Source: a virus. Taken from it: a DNA stretch of 29,449 nt. Below, in pieces: positions 26,501 to 29,449 of the stretch. Every line of letters starts with the position of its first letter. Positions within the stretch are counted from its first letter, which is position 1. The position numbers and the translations under genes are program-made. The notes below the pieces were generated by a model, which did not search any database, had not been told where the DNA came from, and saw nothing but the letters and a program-made list of their open reading frames with translations. Location: the IMG/VR virus record IMGVR_UViG_3300042445_003695, positions 1 to 29,449 of that record. The stretch is one strand, 5' to 3'.

Positions 26501-26795
26501 TGTAATTGCCAACAACGATCCATCTTGTGGATATGTTGCTCCAACAGCTACACCAACAGCAACACCATTAGCTCCAACTCCAACAGCCACACCAACAGCT
26601 ACACCAACAGCAACTCCAACAGCAGCTCCAACATGTTATACATGGTATAACAATAATGGATATGACATATCTATCGATTTTGTTGATTGCAGTGGAACTA
26701 CTCAAAATAATTATTTTGTTTATGATGGAGGAAGCGTATGTGCTTTAGCTATGTATTCTGGTACAATGACTCAATCAACAACTTGTACCGTTTAA
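20547..26795 (+). CDS. Giant multidomain tail adhesin with hydrophobic segment and seven Thr-Pro linkers
   Basis: A 2082-residue protein. Residues 1-358 are a beta-rich N-terminal part. Residues 359-550 are Ala/Gly/Ser/Thr-rich and hydrophobic, beginning SHLIAGGVALGAVAWAGVLL and ending STVVLIIILIIIAIIILVQL (529-548), which looks like a true membrane span. Residues 551-1141 are Ser/Tyr/Asn-rich beta structure. From 1143 small domains alternate with Thr-Pro linkers: linker to 1285; domain 1287-1387; domain 1418-1518 (about three-quarters identical to the first); domains 1554-1625 and 1649-1720; linker 1721-1828; SprB-like domain 1829-1906; and Cys-bearing domains 1952-1998 and 2030-2082. The beads-on-a-string C-terminus suggests receptor binding. 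The membrane-like segment in a fibre is unusual and could act in membrane insertion during infection. Both roles are inferred. Confidence 0.78.
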   Translation: MPLSYSTTISYLSSDFSFANAQSTNGTNRYNNKKKELVVTSGAATYGYVKLQITLTGSNITYGAVTFSTSNESPISIGQNLDDVFYPCALGSPNGYEISLQVGVPKTIYVIVNPNSTKTTKKINVVTAVGVSTASAASIDIQYDCIVPLYEYSAGVHVYSPYDAANSSKLTAKLYSKTQIGTGDSNPFPINHKLWALPDFSHPAYPYYYLIPSNNNVIKIGGPYDRTFGTKLYYRATHSGWAALWGKDPSVIVEEEGPNDYEGATTVSACVFPLMTDIGKVKSWLHKSTYTRPTLYQYITGYHSSVKEASNDNFFAKWVFSNNKFHALTGRRHNMLRLSSGYKRGFASDVAFSNNFEVSHLIAGGVALGAVAWAGVLLAKALTSTTAATISAGAASLSSAGAAAAGANIIASLTSTLTVAGISSAGAAAGSATIPIIYSTVSAIGAPLNTVVLYNALGQIASTYAGTTAYANIITAGPGSTAINGGFLNLATAQSSTAASSAIKAGTQLATTSGTSASSAATIGGIAASTVVLIIILIIIAIIILVQLLEKIETIIAEQCKDFIFHYNTNPYIEVGDSLKFKNRFLDLSQGIQWYFPNDIFDPPIYTQTNDGYYCDGVYFYQQSGGVVTSKTLSYSNYTLISEDPKIITEYEDSLDVLNPTTIVEIDKLHLLPYASGEPIAYTASVPIYFSDYHENIINIYPKGGLQTKVETKVMYVKASSSFSYTSSAAANSSSLDYLSSSLIPYVSSSQPTYYPVYPSGSTPPAPISITSSFFPLIPIIVTGSVDINVTSSLDAFFTHELKIEDVPTPVNLYYDNTSSINVSIGKKLYYDNYGYFGALDGYYSVSGSEVPGISGSSNYRVFFQTSKGIIDNIYYMPLSSSTTVTDQASSSYSLVTNYKDYSSNWYLINSDIDRLNTDYANIVSYSSMGQMYPEYITSGSLLSSDDGHPIISRRGFISGSMIGTGSCDNRFYLYDSNFSTASINEAPSSNFYKPWIPLNERPAFSYSPTSSVQIDIEEVCFTSGSDPSSSLYGFNIYSRSNGFLRSFGTDVYLTTNIYKSGSGSPIIYNITASDASLTVNYTSSLSYITFGEGYQSRWFVPYDNRISANDNVTSIDITSLSTGSAVCKTNYVIGSFTNCINPTPTATPTATPTQTPTSTPTATPTQTPTQTATSTPTSTPTGTIPGATATATPTATPTQTPTATSTETPTATPTVTPTSTPLDPTPTATPTSTPQATATAMATPTATPTSTHSPTPTATPTETPQATATMMATPTATPTATLPPSSALTMWARLESGTSPLQGWGTSFEACANTGTEITVFINSTGYTSIFDAYTDGKALYTTNDLTTAYVGGGTYFKSVANNSFGDYFTIDNSGFIDIYSACSPPATPTATPTATPTQTPTQTPTSTPTATSIPFSALTMWANSMSGTSPLQGWGTYFDACGGTGEEITVFVDAAGYTSIFDAYTDGKILYTTSAIQTAYAGGGTYFKAVANNPYGDYFTIDNAGFIFTYSACSPPATPTATPTNTPTSTPTQTPTASPTVTPTQTPTATPVYYYYALSTCWGQETSIAVGRSFSSSYGTAVFLIGGICFQSNGITSGPSYDVDLDAYSIMSGGCSDAACNPPTPTATPTQTPTSTPTATPTSTPAIEYYYNATRCHDSANQIVYGGSNYYDVGTVVISGGTTYCYTIQNEVIPQSYDDTVGASVDNCGNASCYVIPPTPTSTPTSTPLTPTPTNTPTATFTSTPTQTPTSTPTATSTQTPTQTPTSTPTATPLAPTPTATPTATPTATPLAPTPTQTPTATPTATPTATPTQTPTQTPTATPLTPSLNIDSGCAGYTGTGYINLSASGGSGNYTFHISTSPPPGFNGVQNASNLGNGNYYVGVYDNVYGTSSVTIRNISCAAAPTPTATPTATPTATPLAPTPTATPTATPTATPLAPTPTATPTATPCASYGTYLYEYCEGAPNYNRIGVFADGSCGSYTSVIANNDPSCGYVAPTATPTATPLAPTPTATPTATPTATPTAAPTCYTWYNNNGYDISIDFVDCSGTTQNNYFVYDGGSVCALAMYSGTMTQSTTCTV
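23973..24398 (+). repeat. Thr-Pro linker 1 of the 2082-residue adhesin
   Basis: About 143 residues of TPTx units with the shared PTGTIPGAT break at about 24086-24116. Two related sub-units read [17 protein letters not shown] and [17 protein letters not shown], containing the only Met residues of the linkers. Confidence 0.9.
24405..24707 (+). repeat. Duplicated 101-residue domain, copy 1
   Basis: Residues 1287-1387, starting SALTMWARLESG and ending YSACSPP. By my count 77 of 101 positions match copy 2 at 24798-25100 with no gaps. Each copy has two Cys (positions 26 and 98), consistent with a disulfide that closes the domain. Confidence 0.9.
24798..25100 (+). repeat. Duplicated 101-residue domain, copy 2
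   Basis: Residues 1418-1518, starting SALTMWANSMSG and ending YSACSPP. The differences from copy 1 cluster at positions 8-10, 22-31, 38-41 and 59-62, which may be loops. A 30-residue Thr-Pro linker separates the copies. Confidence 0.9.
25721..26030 (+). repeat. Thr-Pro linker 5 with TPLAPTPT units
   Basis: About 108 residues of TPTx units. Several sub-units have a Leu-Ala-Pro or Leu-Thr-Pro insertion ([16 protein letters not shown]), related to the exact tandem repeat at 26265-26399. Confidence 0.88.
26265..26399 (+). repeat. Exact 51-bp tandem repeat, 2.6 copies
   Basis: The unit begins CCTACACCAACAGCAACTCC and ends ACACCGTTAGCT. Copies start at 26265, 26316 and 26367 (partial, 33 bases) with no base difference that I can see. 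It encodes [17 protein letters not shown]. Identity at the DNA level, unlike the codon-scrambled tracts elsewhere, points to a recent duplication by slippage or recombination. The 51-base period keeps the frame. Confidence 0.92.
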
Positions 26796-26805
26796 TATAT
26801 TTATA
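26796..26805 (+). promoter_or_regulatory. TATATTTATA after the adhesin gene
   Basis: A third intergenic copy of the exact motif seen at 4157 and 15426. It fills the gap after the adhesin stop and ends 4 bases before the ATG at 26810. If it is a promoter for that gene the transcript would be nearly leaderless or would start inside the gene; it may instead serve the genes beyond. Confidence 0.35.
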
Positions 26806-26809
26806 ACAT

Positions 26810-27124
26810 ATGCCAGCAATTGTAAATACAAATAAATTTAAATTAAGTTTCACTAATGAACATACAGTGTATGAAAATTACATTACTGCTCAAATTAAAG
26901 AAAACGAATTTAATTTAACATATAATCCATCTATACGAATAACCGGATCCGATGCATATTCTCTAATTAGAAATTTTGCTACCGGATCCGACTTTCATCC
27001 TTATGCTTCAACACTTGGATTATATAATGATGATAATGAATTATTAATGGTTGCAAAATTTGGTCAACCTGTTCCTATTTCAACAGAAACAGACATGACC
27101 TTCCTAATACGTTATGACTCCTAA
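26810..27124 (+). CDS. Small tail protein related to the C-terminus of the 330-residue protein
   Basis: A 104-residue protein. From about residue 26 to the end it aligns by eye with the last about 75 residues of the product of 16120-17112. Shared landmarks are a Phe-Asn-x-Thr-x-Asn-Pro-Ser-Ile stretch and LGLYNDDNELLMVAKFGQP against VGMYNDNNELLAVAKLSRP, followed by a final beta-strand pair. It may be a stand-alone version of that module, for example a cap or trimerisation/attachment protein of the tail appendages. The DNA also has two close CCGGATCCGA sites (26943 and 26983). The last 11 bases overlap the next gene. It is a probable virion protein, with function unknown. Confidence 0.72.
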   Translation: MPAIVNTNKFKLSFTNEHTVYENYITAQIKENEFNLTYNPSIRITGSDAYSLIRNFATGSDFHPYASTLGLYNDDNELLMVAKFGQPVPISTETDMTFLIRYDS

Positions 27125-27560
27125 CTGGTTACATTTTAAAAAACAGATCAATACGATTGATCAATTTCCTGAAAATACATTTGGTTTTATTTATAAAATC
27201 AGTAATGTTGATACCAATAAAATATATATTGGTAAGAAATCCCTATACCATAATAAAAAACATAAGTTAACTAAAAAACAATTAGACGAACAACCAGTTA
27301 CTCGTGGTAGAAAAGCTACTCACGAGGTACTACACGTGGAATCTGATTGGAAAACTTATTATGGCTCCTCTAAAGAATTAATAGCAGATATCAAATTACT
27401 TGGAGTTGAAAAATTTCGTCGTGAAATTATATATTTAGCTAAAGGTAAAAAACAATTAACATATCTTGAATTAAAAGCACAATTCGAACACGATGTGTTA
27501 GAAATTAATTCATATAACGATAATATAGCTGGTAAATTTTTCCGTAAGGATTTGATATAA
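27114..27560 (+). CDS. GIY-YIG endonuclease, SegE-like
   Basis: A 148-residue protein. GFIYKI (24-29) and KIYIGKKS (36-43) are the GIY and YIG strands. SDWKTYYGSSKEL (78-90) and FRREII (101-106) follow, then Glu119 in TYLELKAQFEHDVL, the expected metal-binding Glu. A closing YNDNIAGKFFRKDL stretch carries the conserved Asn. This organisation matches the SegE-type GIY-YIG domain of T4-like phages. Seg proteins are free-standing endonucleases that make double-strand breaks and spread their own genes by homing. The basic segment at 47-75 could contact DNA. The gene overlaps the small tail gene by 11 bases and precedes the primase. It could be homing or a DNA-processing enzyme of the phage. Confidence 0.85.
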   Translation: MTPNWLHFKKQINTIDQFPENTFGFIYKISNVDTNKIYIGKKSLYHNKKHKLTKKQLDEQPVTRGRKATHEVLHVESDWKTYYGSSKELIADIKLLGVEKFRREIIYLAKGKKQLTYLELKAQFEHDVLEINSYNDNIAGKFFRKDLI

Positions 27561-27585
27561 TTTATTTCCTAATTATTGTTATAGT

Positions 27586-28527
27586 ATGGAAAATCTAGTT
27601 TTGATAAACTTATTGGAAAATGTGTTAGGTAAATCTAAACCTACATCGCGAGGCAATCACTCATTTAGTTGCCCATTCTGTAAGCACCATAAGCCGAAAT
27701 TAGAAATTAATACAATTACCAACGAGAAGAAAGAAAATCCTTGGCATTGTTGGGTATGTAATACTAAAGGCAAATCAATACATTCATTATTTAAAGCAAT
27801 GAAAGTCGATCGTTCTAAAGTAGAACAATTAGACATTATTATTGTACCTGGTAAACGCCAAGAAATTGTTTACAATCAAATATCATTACCTAAAGAATTC
27901 AAATCGTTAATTGATGTTACTCCATTATCTAAAATGGATCAAATATATGCTAAACAAGCATTACATTTTTTACATAAACGTGATATTACAGATAATCACA
28001 TTAAAAAATATAATATCGGATTCTGTACCGAAGGTGAATATAATGGACGAGTTATCATACCATCATATGATTCAGACGGACAATTAAATTATTTTATTGC
28101 TCGTTCATTTGATGTGGATTCACCCCGTAAATATAAAAATCCATCAGTGCAGAATAAAAACGTAATTGGATTAGAATATTTTGTAAATTGGGACGCACCT
28201 GTAGTATTAGTTGAAGGTATGTTTGATGCCTTAACAATACAACGGAATGTTATTCCATTATTTGGTAAAGTACTCTCTGAGGCACTAATGAAACGATTAG
28301 TAACATCAGATGTAGAAAAAGTATATGTTGCATTAGATAAAGATGCACAACGTGAAGCATTACAACACTGTCAAACATTAATGAACTATGGTAAAGAAGT
28401 TTACTTAGTTGAAATGGATGGTAAGGATGCAAATGAAATCGGATTTGAGAATTTCTTAAATATAATTGAAAACACATACCCACTAACATTTGAAAAAATA
28501 ATGGGTATAAAACTAAAAATCGCATGA
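27586..28527 (+). CDS. DNA primase, DnaG/T4 gp61-like
   Basis: A 313-residue protein, close to T4 gp61 (342 residues). The N-terminus has a zinc ribbon with Cys29-x2-Cys32 and Cys55-x2-Cys58 (CPFC ... HCWVC) for template recognition. The middle (about 120-205) is the catalytic N-part, with HFLHKRDITDNHIKKYNIGF and the NGRVIIPSYDSDG segment. The Toprim fold has Glu210-Gly211 in VVLVEGMFDAL, Asp251-x-Asp253 in VYVALDKDA, and DGKDANEIG near 278-286, which bind catalytic metals. It makes RNA primers for lagging-strand synthesis together with a gp41-like helicase that is not in this window. The stop overlaps the ATG of the nuclease gene (ATGA). Confidence 0.92.
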   Translation: MENLVLINLLENVLGKSKPTSRGNHSFSCPFCKHHKPKLEINTITNEKKENPWHCWVCNTKGKSIHSLFKAMKVDRSKVEQLDIIIVPGKRQEIVYNQISLPKEFKSLIDVTPLSKMDQIYAKQALHFLHKRDITDNHIKKYNIGFCTEGEYNGRVIIPSYDSDGQLNYFIARSFDVDSPRKYKNPSVQNKNVIGLEYFVNWDAPVVLVEGMFDALTIQRNVIPLFGKVLSEALMKRLVTSDVEKVYVALDKDAQREALQHCQTLMNYGKEVYLVEMDGKDANEIGFENFLNIIENTYPLTFEKIMGIKLKIA

Positions 28528-29315
28528 TTGAACAAAATTCAAATGTAATCAAAGATCCAAACATTAAACGGATTGTTGAATACACCGAAAATTCAAAACA
28601 AGTAAACATTTTAGATAGTCGTTTCTACAGACGTAGTGATAAGTACTACCCGTCTGTTACATCAATATTAAATTTCTTCCCTAAGAATGGATTCTTCCAT
28701 GCATGGTTAAAAGATGTTGGTCATAATTCTGATATTATAATGCGTAAAGCCGCTAATGAAGGAACACAGGTACACAACGCAATTGAAGATTTTTTAGGTG
28801 GTAATGAAATTACTTGGATCGATGAGTGGGGTAATGCCAAATATCAATTAGATGTTTGGAAAATGATTTTACGATTTGCCGATTTTTGGAATCAAGTAAA
28901 ACCAGAATTAATATCAAAAGAATACCATTTATTTTCTGATCAATATGAGTATGCTGGTACGGCTGATTTGATTGTGAGAATCAACGGGGAATTGTGGTTA
29001 TTAGACATTAAAACTTCAAATTCACTACATACATCATATGATTTACAACTCGCGGCTTATGCGCAGGCTTGGAATGAAACTCATACTGAAGCAGTTACAC
29101 GTACTGGTATTATTTGGTTGAAAGCTAAAACCCATAAAGAAGGTAAAGAAGGTCAAATGCAAGGTAAAGGATGGCAGGTTAAAATTGTAGATGAAATCGA
29201 AAAGAATTTTACTATGTTTACTAAAATACAAGACATATATAAATTAGAAAACCCAAATGCATCTCCATATACTGAAACGTTACCTACATCAGTTAAGCTA
29301 GAGACAGAAAATTAA
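28524..29315 (+). CDS. RecB/Cas4-like PD-(D/E)XK nuclease
   Basis: A 263-residue protein with the RecB-type nuclease core. His84 lies in GTQVHNAIEDFL, Glu133 in SKEYHLFS, Asp148 in YAGTADLI, Asp161 and Lys163 in LLDIKTS, and Gln175-x3-Tyr179 in LQLAAYAQAW. These residues match motifs I-III plus the QxxxY motif of Cas4/RecB/AddB-family nucleases. No four-Cys iron-sulfur cluster is visible, so it is closer to stand-alone phage exonucleases than to typical Cas4. It probably degrades or trims DNA during replication, recombination or host DNA breakdown. It starts within the primase stop codon, so the two are translationally coupled. Confidence 0.88.
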   Translation: MIEQNSNVIKDPNIKRIVEYTENSKQVNILDSRFYRRSDKYYPSVTSILNFFPKNGFFHAWLKDVGHNSDIIMRKAANEGTQVHNAIEDFLGGNEITWIDEWGNAKYQLDVWKMILRFADFWNQVKPELISKEYHLFSDQYEYAGTADLIVRINGELWLLDIKTSNSLHTSYDLQLAAYAQAWNETHTEAVTRTGIIWLKAKTHKEGKEGQMQGKGWQVKIVDEIEKNFTMFTKIQDIYKLENPNASPYTETLPTSVKLETEN

Positions 29316-29348
29316 TATTTATTAGTATATTATACTGTATATTAATTA

Positions 29349-29449
29349 ATGAAGATAGCAATTTACCCAGGCGCGTTTAAACCACCTCATAAAGGTCATT
29401 TCCAAGTAGTCAAATTATTAGTTGATAGAGATGATATTTCTGAGGTGGT
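29349..29449 (+). CDS. Nucleotidyltransferase, cytidylyltransferase-like (partial, 3' end outside the window)
   Basis: ATG at 29349 opens a frame to the window edge. The first 33 residues include KIAIYPGAFKPPHKGHFQVV, the N-terminal strand and HxGH-type signature (PPHKGH) of the nucleotidyltransferase superfamily that includes NMN adenylyltransferase, pantetheine-phosphate adenylyltransferase and cytidylyltransferases. The His pair binds the nucleotide phosphates. The substrate cannot be told from this fragment; NAD metabolism is a possibility for such phage genes. It follows the nuclease by 33 bases, with a TAATATTTATT stretch in the gap that resembles the late-motif variants. Confidence 0.8.
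   Translation, partial: MKIAIYPGAFKPPHKGHFQVVKLLVDRDDISEV

Noticed and set aside
17124-26795. One adhesin gene split by frameshifts into three
   Set aside because: Each of the three has its own ATG, a distinct N-terminal domain and a complete C-terminal domain before its stop, so they look like separate genes.
24405-26795. Diversity-generating retroelement variable region
   Set aside because: No reverse transcriptase or template repeat is visible in the window, and the differences between the duplicated domains are not confined to adenine positions as far as I can see.
28524-29315. Cas4 of a CRISPR system
   Set aside because: The RecB motifs are present, but no four-Cys iron-sulfur cluster and no cas neighbours are seen; a phage replication/recombination nuclease fits better.

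Overview
The window is a stretch of an AT-rich, T4-like (myovirus-type) tailed phage genome. Every convincing gene is on the + strand and the genes are packed head to tail, often with TAATG, TAATATG or ATGA stop/start junctions. Evidence for the T4-like assignment is the order late sigma factor (gp55-like), spike (gp5-like), wedge gp25, wedge gp6, giant tail proteins, followed by a gp61-like primase. The starts I inspected lack a clear Shine-Dalgarno sequence and sit in A/T-rich leaders, and two fibre proteins carry SprB-like/InlB-like surface domains. Both features fit a Bacteroidota host, but the host is inferred, not shown.

Layout. (1) 1-2350: small accessory genes (AT-hook-like protein, zinc-ribbon protein, T5orf172-type GIY-YIG protein, small unknowns). 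They are separated by two unusual non-coding stretches: a GC-rich, strongly foldable island (about 430-610) and a cluster of perfect palindromes (2039-2140). (2) 2362-4151: an HD-domain hydrolase, a one-pass membrane coiled-coil protein and the late sigma factor. (3) 4181-15404: the baseplate operon, with an unknown protein, an OB-fold spike, a helical/hydrophobic protein, gp25, gp6, a DNRLRE-like beta protein and a 1490-residue tail protein. (4) 15456-27124: tail appendage genes. Three consecutive genes (441, 690 and 2082 residues) carry very long Thr-Pro repeat linkers that string together small Cys-containing domains. Two genes with a shared C-terminal module (16120-17112 and 26810-27124) bracket them. 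(5) 27114-end: DNA metabolism, with a SegE-like GIY-YIG nuclease, a DnaG/gp61-type primase, a RecB/Cas4-like PD-(D/E)XK nuclease, and the start of a HxGH nucleotidyltransferase cut by the window edge.

How the genes fit together: the sigma factor gene sits directly before the structural block. A recurrent TATATTTATA motif (4157, 15426, 26796, and variants) lies in front of structural genes, so it is a plausible late promoter for that sigma factor. The most unusual biology is the Thr-Pro-linked adhesin array, including a 332-residue linker, a duplicated domain, a 51-bp exact tandem repeat, and a strongly hydrophobic membrane-like segment inside the 2082-residue protein. The GC-rich island near the left end is the second. 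No tRNA, CRISPR array, insertion sequence, reverse transcriptase or clear rho-independent terminator was seen.
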